Source: Lunularia cruciata
Taxonomy: Eukaryota > Streptophyta > Marchantiopsida > Lunulariales > Lunulariaceae
DNA length: 64,000 nucleotides
Assembly: GCA_948567375.1 (NCBI GenBank)
Contig: OX419755.1
Coordinates: forward strand, 14,947,001 to 15,011,000
Reading direction: 5' to 3'
Shown here piece by piece: positions 1-12,068 of the stretch. The notes below the pieces were generated by a model that did not search any database, had not been told where the DNA came from, and was given only the letters and a program-made list of their open reading frames with translations. Made by a program: the position numbers and the translations under genes. Each line of letters opens with the position of its first letter. Within the stretch, counting starts at the first letter, position 1.

Positions 1-1574
1 TTAACTAGATTTTTATTTGTTTACTACCTTAAGTTATATGACTTTTTTAAATACCAAATCTCTCAATTTTATTTCTTATTACATAAATAGTTTAAATTCC
101 CCATTAAATTTGTTTTATTCAAAATGTTGAGTTTGTAGACCTTTAGCAAGATAAGATTAAACAAATTTTCACTCCAAAATCTAAATATGATTTTTTTTTA
201 TTTAAACCAGTTTTCTTATTCACTAATTTTAAAGTAAATAAATTAATAACATATATTTAAAAATTAATAATTTAGACATATAGAGGTTGAAAAATAATTT
301 GTGTCATTTTTAGATGCCTATATGTCTTGGAATTGGTTTATTCTTTATTACCATTCAGATTATTATTATTGATTAGTCTCTTTATACTTAATGAAAATAA
401 TTAGATTACAACTAGATTATTTTATTTTATTTTATTATGGGGACCCTTAGATTGACATCCCCTTACCTTGCTATACTTTGATTTAATAATAAATCATGAA
501 ACAAGATCGATGGAACCAGTCAGAGTCATGTGATGTGGATGAGTGTTAAAATAACAAACAAGTGTCAACATATATATTCTCTTTGTTATTTACTAATTGA
601 TTCATAAAAAATAATATTTACATGTATAGTATTGAAACAAATATTTTAATACTAATATTAACAATATCATGGTATAAAATACTGGTGTTTAATAAATTAC
701 TTCATAATTATTAAATGATTACTAATATTTATGTATACTCAATTACTTTGAAATTTATTGACCATCATATCTATATAATGTAATTGTGATATATTTATAT
801 TTGAGAATTAAAATCCTAATGATGATTCAAATACTATTCCATTGGATGACTTAAACACTATCCAATATATGATTCAAATTTTCATTTAATGCACAATTTA
901 TATATCTTTTAATATTTGTATAAGCTTTTTAAATATATTTATTCCTATTATTCCAATGTTTTATGTATTTATTTATTTATATTGGTGCATGATGCACAAG
1001 GCTTGTTCAAGTGTATGTATATTTAACCCTAAGCATGGAAAATTTATATTTTTTGAGTTAGCTCCTAATAATATATTGAGGCGGGGATTTACCGTGAGGT
1101 GAAGGAATATATATCAAAGTTTTTTAAATCTTATTTTCTTTGTATTGGTGCATGATGCATATCGCTTAAACTTACTTTGCTTACCTTTAAAATACAATTA
1201 TCACCTACTATAATAGGTACTTATATCAACGGACTAAACTCTATATTGATGGATGGAATTAAGATGATGGACGGGAACATGGAAGATGGACAGAATTGCC
1301 TTCGGGGACGGTATGACAAACAAACATGAGATGACAAGTGTACAAACAAACTGAAACGACAAGTGGAGACGAGAGTATACATATATTCTTTTTGCCATTC
1401 CAATGGGGATGGCAGATAGAATTGGGGCAACGGGTGGGGATAGGATACCGCATATTTTTGTGGAGTTTTTACCTCATATCATACATAGTGCTTACCATAG
1501 TATATATTAATGACATGAGTTTTATTTGAAAAAATAAAGCTGTAGTGATAACTCCCATGCTAATCAGAAATAAT

Positions 1575-1830
1575 TCAAGCACTCCATGAATCATTTAATT
1601 ACTAAATGATTTAATTGTTACTCCACCGGATGATTCAAGTGTTCATTCAATAGATGGTTCATATGCGCCTTTAATATATGATTCAAATCATGCTCGAGTA
1701 GATGATTAGAGCGTCCTTTTAACAGATGATTCAAACATTCTTTTAATACATGATTCAAGTGTTCCTCCGCGATGATTTAGGTTCTCCTCCAATAGACAAT
1801 TAAAATGCTTCGCCTTTGAATCAATGATTC
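1575..1830. repeat. Diverged minisatellite, period about 24 bp
   Basis: The core GATGATTCAA recurs, with substitutions, near 1629, 1653, 1677, 1700, 1722, 1748 and 1771. Each core is followed by a short pyrimidine-rich spacer, giving a period close to 24 bp. Three related units also occur at about 818-880. The copies are too diverged to be recent. Confidence 0.6.
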
Positions 1831-2221
1831 AATTCCTCATGCCGATGAAGATTAAATCTTGCTTTTGCCCCTACATCAATATTCTTTTGTTGCGGATCAC
1901 ATAAAACAGACATCAATGTATTATTATACGTGACAATAATATACAAAAGGACAAAGTGATATTATGTAGTATTTGTATAATGTAGTTAAAATATAGTTAT
2001 ATATTTATGATATTTGGAAATTTATAAGATAATAATTATATATCAATTAATTGAATTAATGGGAGACTTAAATATTCATGTTTTTAAAGAATTCAAATAA
2101 ATTTAATATTTTTTAAAACAATTACATATATTTATTCTTATGACAAAGTATTTTTTTTACTTGAATTTCATTTTATATTGTATTTTTTTTAATTTTGATA
2201 TTCAGAATAATACATGTACTT

Positions 2222-2395
2222 TTATATATATGTATATATATATGTATATGTATATGTATGTATGTATGTATATGTATGTATATGTACATGTAAATATATA
2301 TGTACATACATGTACAAATGTACATGTAAATAAATTTACATATATATATATATATATATGTACATGTACATATTTATTTATTTATTTATTTAAAC
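2222..2395. repeat. TATG/TGTA-rich microsatellite
   Basis: Alternating purine-pyrimidine repeats of TATA, TATG and TACATG run through here and end in a (TTTA)n tract. A 107-codon open frame crosses it only because the repeat has few stops. Its product is low-complexity Tyr/Met/Val/Ile and is not a gene. Confidence 0.85.
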
Positions 2396-3222
2396 AATCA
2401 AATATTATTATTTACTTATTGGATGCACATGTATATGTTCTATATATAGTAGCGGATACATAATACCAAAACCTTGCAAAAATATGAATGATACATTAGT
2501 TATGTAGTATAGCAAGCTCTTGTAAGTTCTCATGTAAATCTATAAAACTCAAATTGATATATATTTTTACAAATCTCTAATAAGATACTATCAAATATCA
2601 AAATGCCTAATAACAAATTAAAATAAAATTTGTAGGAAATCAGTCTATATTAGTAACTTATGTGGTTTTAATGAGTAAAATTTGGTAATAAAGTTTTATG
2701 TTACAAGTAATATTATATTTAATAACAATATAATAAAATTGAATATAAATTCAAAACTATACATATCTATATAATTGGGTTACAAGTAGTACAAATTTGT
2801 TCAAACAAGTGAGAAAGTGAAATGATGATAGAAAATTCTTGAGGATTATATATTCATATCTCAAGTTAATTTTGTTGTTGTGATAAACATGTTAAAGAGA
2901 ATATGATGATAATTCATAGGTACTGAAAAATTGTAGAATGTAAATGCAAAAGTCAAATTGTTTAGTTCAAAATTTGACTCTAAATAATTGTGCATCTTCT
3001 TTTACAAATTTTCTTTAACCTCATTAAATTTTAGTTTTCAATGTGTTTATGAGATTTGCAAAACTTGTGTAGTAACTTATATGCATGTGGATAATAATTG
3101 TCTACAATGTCTATTCAATGCTAGATTTTTATTTTGTAGACCATGTTAATATATGGATATAATTTAAAGGTTAACTTGGCCATATGTTTTTTATCATCTA
3201 ATAATATATCATATCATAACGT

Positions 3223-6200
3223 ATGATATCTAATCGGGGTTGTTGGATTTTGGTTGATTTTGGAAGTTCAGAGAATTGCATGTCCATGCAAGTAGCAAAG
3301 GAATTGGATATTCATATCAAGCCAATGATTGGAAGTAGTTTGATGATGGCGGATGGTAGAAAGGGTTCTGCATTCCGCACATCGTATCTTGTTGCCCTTC
3401 AAGATTAGGAAGGAGTATTTGGAGTGTACGAGGTTTGTAGTGGCACCTCTACACTATGATATCATTTGGGTCTACCTTGGCTTGAACGTCATAAGGTTCA
3501 ATTTGATTGGACCCAATGCCAAATTCAAGTACAACACCAAGGTAGGAATTTCCGGTTAGGTTGTCTGGCACCTCTGAGTAAGACACCTAAGAATAATCAG
3601 TCCCAAGATGGGAAGTTTGTTGAGAAGGTAGCCATAGAGCAAACCTTGAAGGAAGTTGAGTCCCAAGATGGGAAGTTTGCCAAGAAGGCAACCATGGAGC
3701 AGGCTTGGAAGAGAGATGAGTCCTTAGAAGGGAAGTTTGTTACTAAAGCAGCCATAGAGCAAGCTTTAGAGGAAAATAAGTCTATATTTGCGGTGTGGAT
3801 CAAGCCGATTGCACAAGACCAATCTGTGGAGGACCAAGAGCCTTATCAAGTAATGGTTGAACGGATAGTTAAGGAGTTTGCAGATGTGTTTCCGGATGAT
3901 CTGCCAGAGGGATTACCCTCCGATCGAGGTATGCCTTTCAAGATCGGGTGATTGCCAGGGAGTACTCCAGTGAGTAGACCGATCTATCAGCTCTCACCAA
4001 AGGAGTTGGAGGAGTTGCAAAAAACACTTACAGAGTTGTCGTAGAAGGACTTCATACAATATAGTACCCCTCCTTGGGGAGCACCGGTACTATTTGTTCC
4101 AAAGAAGGATGGAGGACTTCGTTTCTGTATTGATTATCGTGCGCTCAATAAGCAAACCGTGAAGAATGCATATCCCTTGCCTCGGATCGATGACTTGCTT
4201 GATCAACTAAGTGGAGCACGTTGCTTTTCCAAGTTGGATCTTTGCAGCGGCTATTGGCAAATTCCGATTGATAGAAAGGATGTGCAAAAGATTGCCTTTC
4301 GCACAAGGTGTGGGCATTTCAAGCAAAGAGTTTTACTTTTCGGACTCACTAATGCTCCAACAATCTTCATGGATCATATGCAGCAGGTGTTAGATGGACT
4401 ATTGGATCGGTTAGTGGTAGTGTTCTTGGATGATATCTTAATATATAGCAAGATAGAGGTATAACATGTGAATCATGTGCGAGAAGTCCTAAGACGACTA
4501 CGACAATAGAAATTTTACTACAAGAAGTCAAAGTGTGCCTTTTGGCAGAAGGAGGTTACCTTCTTGGGTCATAAGATCTCCTCAGAGGGGATCAAGATGG
4601 AAGAAGAGAAGATCAAGGCCATTATTGATTGGCCTACCCCAAAGGATGCTATAGAAGTACGGGCATTCAATGGATTGGCCAGTTTTTACCGGTGGTTCAT
4701 CCACTATTATGCTCATGTGGCTACACCATTGATTGACCTCTTGGGAAAGAACTCGAGCTTCTAGTGGAACACCAAGCATGAAGAAGCATTCTAGAATTTG
4801 AAACATATGGTGTCTTCAAGATCCATTCTTCAACCATATGATCCTCAACTACCTTGTGTGGTTGATTTTGATGCTTCTAACTTTGCAATTGGAGTTGTGT
4901 TGCAACAAGAATTCCCAGATGGACTACATCTCATTGCCTTTGTGTCTTGCCGACTGAATATAACTGAAAGAAATTACTCTGCTCGAGATCGGGAACAACT
5001 TGCAATGGTATATGCCACCAAGGTATGGAGGCATTATCTCTTGGGGAAACAAGTGATTATGCAAACTGATCACAAGCCATTGTTCTAGACCTTACACCTG
5101 GAGCACATGAAGAGTCAACATCATTGATGAGAAGAGAAACTCCAATTGTTTGACATCAAACTTGAGTACAAACCAGGTCGGTTCCATGTCATCTTTGATG
5201 CTCTATCACAATGACCTGATTTGAAGTCTCTTCCTCTCATCATGGCAGCCTTTATGACGGTATCAATTGACACCAAGATCCATAACTAGTTTTGGTTAGC
5301 TCTACAACAAAATCCCTTCTTCCAAATGGTACATGGTTGTCTAACAACAAGTGACAAGGAGTACAACACCTTCACCTTCAAGGAAGGCCTTCTATTCTAT
5401 GCGGACCGGATCTATGTTCCAGCTAAAGGTGATCTTTGACTTGTGCGCCTTCAAGAAGCCCATGATTTACCCATCGTTGGTCATATGGGTGTGGACAAGA
5501 CCTTGGGTACCTTCCAACGTCAATGGTGGTGGCCCAACATGACACGAGATGTTCAAGAATTTTTTGGATCGTGTGAGAGTTGCCAACGTAACAAAGCTAG
5601 CAACCAAAAGCCGAGTAGACTCCTTCAACCACTTGCCATTCCATCAGCTCACTAGGAGCATGTGAGCTTAGATCTCATCACATCCTTGCCAAAGACAAAA
5701 CAAGGACACATTGCCATTGTGGTGTTTGTGGATAAGCTTAGTAAGCAAATCCACTTGGCACCAACCTATGATACCGTGGATGCTGCAACCTTAGCGTAAA
5801 TCTACTTCAACAATGTCTTCAAGCATCATGGGATGCCACGCATACTCATCTCTGACCGTGATCCTTGATTTACCGGGAAGTTTTGGCAAGCACTCTTTTA
5901 GATACTCGGCACCAAGCTTACTTTGTCTACGGCCTATCATCCTCAAACTGATGGACAAACCAAACGTGAAAATCATACATTGGAAGATATGTTGTGTGCC
6001 TTTGTCAATGTACACCATACCAATTGGGACGAATGTCTTGCCGTTGTAGAATTTGCCTACAACAATTCCAAACAGGCAAGCACCAGATTCTCTCCTTTCT
6101 TTCTCAATTTTGGCCAAGATCTGCTTGTTCCAGATTCTCTTCTTGCTCCCCCTCCATCTCAAGTTCCTCATACTTCCACATTCTTGACCACTATATCCCA

Positions 6201-6760
6201 ATCTCTCCAACAAGCCAAGTCTCACATCCTTGTTGCTCAGAATTGCCAAAAACAATATGCAGACCACCATCGTCGTGATCTCACCTTTGAAGTTGGTGAT
6301 AAATTCATGCTATCCTCTAGTAACCTCTCTCTCCCACTTGATACCCAAGTTTTTAAACTTGCCCCTAATTGGATAGGACCCTTTGATATCACCCAAATTG
6401 TCTCTCTTGTTGCTTGTTGACTTGCCTTGCCTTGTCACATGCGTATCCATCCTATCTTTCATGGTTCCAAGTTGAAACCCTTTGTTCCTAACCCCTCTTC
6501 CTTTTCCTCTTGAGTCCAACCTCCCCTTCTTCATGTCCCTATCAATGATATGAGGAATACAAAGTTGATCGTATCCTTGCGCGTTGCCATATTCAACGAG
6601 GCTGTTGCCAACATATGGAGTACAAGGTCCTTTGGAAAGGGTACCCTCTCATGATGCTACCTAGGAACCTCTTTCTCACCACTAGAATGCACAAACGGCC
6701 TTCTAGGAATTTGAAGCTTCATTGGCAACAAGGACGTCACCAACTAGCAGCGGGGGGAAT
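3223..6760 (+). pseudogene. Ty3/gypsy chromovirus pol remnant (element 1)
   Basis: A decayed pol region with domains in the order protease, reverse transcriptase, RNase H, integrase, chromodomain. The protease region begins near 3223 with LVDFGSSEN, a degenerate D-S/T-G active site, and needs two frame changes between about 3353 and 3465. From 3466 to 6420 a single frame is kept, broken only by stops (for example TGA 3949, TAG 4042, TAA 4462, TAG 4507, 4762, 4792 and 5086, TGA 5209). RT shows [13 protein letters not shown] and the FLDD active site at 4423-4434. RNase H shows TDHKPLF near 5065-5085. Integrase shows the zinc-binding CESC region near 5570-5581, then LDLI (Asp 5671) and SDRDP. 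The catalytic Glu is Lys at 5962-5964. Gag and the 5' LTR are missing, so the copy is 5'-truncated and dead. Domain order and chromodomain make it a chromovirus. Confidence 0.93.
6552..6720 (+). pseudogene. Chromodomain of element 1 (frameshifted)
   Basis: Following the integrase, one frame encodes EEYKVDRIL at 6552 and EYKVLWKGYP at 6618, the typical start of an integrase-linked chromodomain. A one-base shift then moves the rest to another frame, reading SHDAT, stop, EPLSHH. The stop at 6662-6664 is TAG where the family has Trp (TGG). This domain guides integration to particular chromatin in chromoviruses. Here it is inactive. Confidence 0.8.
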
Positions 6761-6761
6761 A
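6751..6761 (+). other. Polypurine tract of element 1
   Basis: The run CGGGGGGAAT directly precedes the TG start of the LTR at 6762, as expected for the plus-strand priming site of an LTR retrotransposon. Confidence 0.7.
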
Positions 6762-7115
6762 TGTAACAATATGGAGTTTAGCAATGAAGTTAGTCGGGCT
6801 TACAAAGTAGCACATAAGACAAAGTAGCCTAGAATATTCCGGAAGTATCTAGGAAGCTTCTTTGGAAGCTTCTCGGCTAGCTTAGCTTGCACCTCAAGTA
6901 AGTAGCTTCTAGAAGGAAGCTTCTTGAGAAGCTTCCTAGTTAACTTGGCTTGCACTCTAAGAAAAAGGCTTGAGGAAGCTTCTCAAGGTCCTTGTATGCT
7001 ACCTATGAATACCAAAGCCAAAGCTCATGCTAGGCATTCGGAGTTTCCCCTCATTCAAGTGTCCCAATGTGAGTTTCCATTCTCTTATTTCTCTCCTCAT
7101 ATTTGGTCTTTTACA
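6762..7115 (+). repeat. 3' LTR of element 1, family A
   Basis: It begins TGTAACAATATGGAG and ends GGTCTTTTACA. The same ends and interior occur, reversed, at 14804-15235 and 41890-42252. Five perfect GAAGCTTC octamers lie at 6853, 6865, 6916, 6928 and 6975, which resembles a heat-shock-element cluster. The length of about 354 bp is short for a plant LTR but is close to the solo copy at 41.9 kb (363 bp). Confidence 0.85.
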
Positions 7116-8458
7116 CCTATCTAATTATCTTAACTAGTTATACCCTTGAGATTTGTTGATGTACTTCAGAGATCATGCCTGTATTTACACGGTCAAATAA
7201 TCTTTGTTTATTAGAATGAAGATTTGGGAATGTGGAGTCTTTATCAAAGTTCTTATACAGTCAATGATCCACTTTTGAATGTTCATACGGGAAGATTGTT
7301 AAGTAACGTAGCACATACAATTGCTTCTTTGCAAAGCTTCCACTTTAAAATCTTCACAATATACCCTTATTAAGTAATGGAACATATACAATTGCTTGTT
7401 TGCAAAATCAAAGTAGTATTTAGAAATACAATTTCAATGATATATTTGTTCCAAACTCTTGAATTCTTGATTGCTTCTAGCAAAATAACCTCCAAACATA
7501 AGACCAACAAGGAATTAATTTTCAAGTTTGATTTACTTTTCTAACATTTTGTTTTTCAAAAGAACCAATCAAAACTTAAATAGGATAAAATTAACCAGTT
7601 TATTCATATGATTTTTGATCTACAAATTAATAAAATAATAAATAATTAAATTTTATCTAAACATATCAACAAAAAACAAAAAAATTTACACAATAACCTT
7701 CTTGGGATGTAAGGCTTTGAGGATCTACTCATGGGATTGAGAGTAATTAAACTTACTTAATTAGAGAGTATTTATTTATGGGAAGGCGCAAACCTGCCTC
7801 ACCTTTTATGCTCATTCACCTTACCATACAATACTAGCCAATCAGATTGCTAAAATGTATATATACTTAACATAAATCCAATATGACTTTGCTTTCGCAC
7901 TTATCTTCTCTTACCATTGTTTTTCCACTATTCTCATTTTTGTACCCTTCTTGCACCTTACTCTTTGTTATTACAGTCATGTCTCCAAATGCTCCTCCTT
8001 CTTGCTCTTCTACCACTCTTTTGTTGAAGTCACATCTTTGCAATATCACATACATCCAAAGGGATTTGCAATCTGGTTTGTTTGTATTGTGTGTGGTGAA
8101 ATGGACATCCAAGAGTGATGCAGCCTAATTGGTTCTTTTAACTAAGAAGTGGACAATTGAATTTATTATAAAGTTAACCTACAAACATGTAAGGTATAAA
8201 TAATAAGTTTGTGTGCAAACTCTTGCATTGAAATTTTATACTATTTGGTTATTGCTCCATCAATTTTCTCTTTTATCTCTCCTATTTATTCTTTTAAATG
8301 TTGACTTCTACATTAGTATTGGAGTAAGAATGAAACAGATGAAGTATGTGGTTTATGGTTACATGGTTTAAATCATTAGGATTTTCAAGTCAATATCATG
8401 CGTAATTCTATAAGTATCAATTTACAATATTTATTGGATCACCATATCTTAGTATTCT
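7116..8458. other. AT-rich spacer, no gene
   Basis: I see no conserved coding, RNA or repeat feature here. An 81-codon open frame (7883-8128) is overlapped by an equally long frame on the other strand and shows no recognisable domain. Confidence 0.6.
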
Positions 8459-8830
8459 ATTTATCAAATGAATATTTAGTCCCTCTATTGTCACTTATAA
8501 TTCCATATAAATATTTATTATTTACAACTTGACTTTCAGATTGACTTTTTTCTTACAAAATGAATACATGATATCTATAGAGACAAAATTAACAATTAAT
8601 ATGAGGCAATAAAAATGAATATTGAATTATCATGCTTAGCCTTTTATCAAATGAATATTTAGTCTGGCTATTATCATTTATGATGCCATATAAATGTATA
8701 TTATTTATAACCTGATATTGGAATGGACATTTTTTCTTACAAAATGGAGACATGATATCAATAAAGAATACATTTACAATTGAGAGTATACAACAATAAA
8801 TGAATATTGAATACCCATGCCTAACCACAA
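8459..8830. repeat. Two-copy tandem duplication, offset 183 bp
   Basis: The segment starting TTATCAAATGAATATTTAGTC at about 8460 recurs at 8643. Matching interiors include TTCTTACAAAATG followed by ACATGATATC, and AATGAATATTGAAT, with scattered substitutions. This is a diverged tandem duplication of non-coding DNA. Confidence 0.8.
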
Positions 8831-11800
8831 TAAATAGTACAAATGGCATTTGGAGAAGTATTATATTTTCCTAAACCAAAACTAATACAACAAAGTGACA
8901 AACAAAATAGAGAATTACTAATTGATCAACAAAGAACAAGAAGAGGCAAAGAACAACAAAGAAATAACAAAGAATATGAGGGGGGAGAAACAATTTATGT
9001 ATTGGTGATACGAGGGAGAAAAGTTATGGGATAGGTGTGTGAGGATCATTAGGACAGGTTTTTCTCATGCATACAATCATCTGTCCATGCAAGTGTGCAG
9101 ACACACATCCATTATATAGGAGATATAAAAAATGAAAGTGTTAAAAAAGCATATGTGCATGTGTTGGATTTTGGTGTGTAAGTACTAGTTATTGGTGTAA
9201 CTATAGGTTGTATTAATATAAGTATTGGTTGTTGGTATAATGTGTGTTTAGGAAGTTGGATGAAAAGAAAATTGCGTGTGATTGTGAGCAGAACCTAACT
9301 TACCCAAGCTTAGGAATATTCTGATTCATGTGCAATCACATAAGTATTTTGCTTCATATACCTCATTTAAAAGCTTCAAACCATGTTCTTTAGGAATTTA
9401 GCACCTTCTTTCAAGTAAGAATCACAATATATCTTAAGTAAAATCTACCTACTTGAACTACCTCACCACCAAAGGTCACCTAACTTGGTGAAGCCAATAA
9501 GAGTTCAACATCTCTTATAAGTCAACTTGACCATGCGAGTCCAAGATAAAGGTCTTGATCTAATTTATTTGAATCTAAAATTCTCAAATGTGTCCCATTC
9601 TAATATAATTGGTTTGAATAGGCAACACTTTAATAACATATAATTAAAAGTTGATTAGGTATCTCATTTAGTATTCAATGATAAAATATCAGATCCTTTT
9701 TTACTTAAATATAGTAACTAAATTTAATATGCCTGGCTAAGAAATAAGAATGATGCATGGCTTCCCAACCTCTAGAATTGAAGCTCTCAATTTCTGAAGG
9801 AAAAACATCCAATGCAAGTGCAAAGTGGAATAATATGGGCTTCACCATCATGAGCACATGTAGACATTGTCACACTGCAATATCTTAAAAGCATAAGTGG
9901 CATGCATCTGCAATGACCGTTGGTTGGTAGTCAAAAAATGCCAATTTTTATGATTGAAGACATAGAAATCACCACTCTATATCACTCTTGGTATTTCTCT
10001 CAAATTCCTATATTGCTCTAGGTTTTTTTGTAGTGAATTCAACAATGAAATAGCAGCATGAAGGAGTGGGTATTTTCCAAATCATTATTTGTCTCACATT
10101 GATTTAAAGCTCTCCATGTCATAGAGTAAGTCATACCCTGCCCATGATGAGAAAAAACCTTTGAACTTACATTATCCATCATGAAGGATTTGTAATGCAC
10201 AACTAGAGGCTTTGACAAACCCAACAAAGGTGATATAGAAATGCAAGGTACAAAATGCGGCCTCCTACATCTTCAAATTATGAAGATGTACGAGGCCATC
10301 CTTAAGTCTACATGTTGTCACGCTGACATTGCAAGCTGGCCCCAATCTTGCCCTTGTTGTAGCCTTGGCAGAGGAGCAAAAAAAATCAAGCATATCTAGT
10401 TTTTTGCACTCCATGTAAAAAGGAAGTTGCTATGTGCTACATATATGGCAAAGCCGGAAGTGCAATTCATCCATTGTGTCAACATTTTGGAAGAGTCAAA
10501 TACATTTAGGAACATTGAGGTTCTAAGTTCTATAGGAGAGTTAGAGCCAATACAATGCAATGAAAGGTGGACCATGTGGTGTTCAACAAAATCAACCATT
10601 TTTGCAAATAAATCTCTAGAATCAACTCATTTTTGCAACAAAAATTTGTAAATAACATATTTATGAAAATTTCCCTATAATCTAATATGAACTCCCTTTC
10701 AAGCTCAACTCTAATATAGTTTAATTTAAAGCTTATGAGAAGCAGTGTTGGGTGTATAATAATTGAATATTATATCTTTCATCTTCTTTGGGCATATTAA
10801 GTTAGTTATCACTAAATTTAGCTAATTTTAGCAAATTCAATACACCCATAATACTATCAAAAATAATGTGCACCTTAGTGTATTATAGGAAAATATTTAT
10901 TTTTACATTATGTTTTATCATTAAGAGAGGTCAAATTTGACCATTACTTGCGCTTCACATTCAATTTTAACTAATTATTTTTTGAGATTTAAGGCACCAA
11001 AAATTGACAGTATGTAATGATTATTAAAAATAGATAATTAGACTACAAAATTTATCTTATAGTTAAAATATGTATTTTACACATTTGTGAATATTAACTA
11101 TCCTAATTAAGATATTATCCTTCAAGTTATGCAATTTGCTTACAACAACTAAATGAAAGCAAAGCCAATAATCTCAACATTTCTTCTTCCTTTTAAGAAA
11201 TGAAAGCTCATAAAATTGTTACCTCAAAGCATAACATGCAATGTATTGATGCTTATTATTATTGTGGTTCACACATAGTTGCATCATTTGTTCTTTTACT
11301 TGTGGGACTTGATAGCTTAACTAGTGTGTAAGAAAACCTATTACATGTAACATCCTCTAAGGTTGTGATTATTGAGCCAACTATTGGATAGCACATGCCC
11401 GAAGGCCAAATAAAGGAAGGATGCAAAGTAAAACACAAGAACATAGGTTGTTTTAAGACAAATGGTTTTAGTGTAAAAAAACCTTTGGACCAAAAGAACT
11501 TTGGTTGAGATCAAAACATAGCCAAATGAATTTGCCTCAGTCCTACGTTGTCTCAAATCCAACCAATGTCAATAACTAATATTTGAATGTGTTGCCACCT
11601 TGTTCAAGAATAACCATTTCATCTTCAAGAATTGTGGTTTACATTTAGAGGAGGATTGTTGGTATTTGGCTAAGTACCCACATTAGTAGCCAAGACCATT
11701 GAAAATATGTATGGATGGTCCTCCACACTAAATGGGTGACAAGAGGAAGAGGAGTGTCCAACCACTTCATAGTCAATGAATGACCAAAAGCTTCACGTAT

Positions 11801-11880
11801 ATAACAAAGTAGTGAATGGACAATTCCACTTTTCACAATATAGTTATTTGCCTTTAGTCATGAATCACAACTAATTGTCT
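8831..11880. other. AT-rich region, no gene recognised
   Basis: Open frames are short and lack family signatures. The only structured feature I see is the hairpin at 10259-10297. Confidence 0.6.
10259..10297. repeat. Short near-perfect hairpin (17-nt arms)
   Basis: The arms at 10259-10275 and 10281-10297 are reverse complements with one mismatch (base 7 of the arm). They are separated by the 5-nt loop AATTA. The arms read GGCCTC-C-TACATCTTCA and TGAAGATGTA-C-GAGGCC. In this AT-rich context a GC-containing 16-of-17 stem is unlikely by chance. It may be an old foldback or insertion footprint. Confidence 0.7.
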
Positions 11881-12068
11881 ACCCAAGTCTCAGTCTTCAT
11901 AGTTTCACCATTTCAAGCCAACCTACCTTCACCTCCATTCTTTAGCATTTTGGGAAGATGGTATTTGTTCAAAAGCCAATGCTAAAGTCCCCCAAAACCA
12001 TCTTTAGGAACCTTAGAGTGAATCAATGTGTAGTGTATTGTAGAAAGAAAGTGATCTAGAGTAAGCAT

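Larger units (their letters stand above)
1..3180. other. AT-rich intergenic region, no gene
   Basis: The stretch is very AT-rich with almost no CpG. Open frames are short and low-complexity, so I call no gene. It contains a diverged minisatellite (1575-1830), a TATG/TGTA microsatellite (about 2222-2395), and two copies of a near-palindromic motif, ATTGGTGCATGATGCA, at 981 and 1144. The right edge meets the broken start of a retrotransposon pol region. Confidence 0.7.

Noticed and set aside
2140-2463. 107-codon open frame
   Set aside because: It is a translation of the TATG microsatellite, low-complexity, with no domain.
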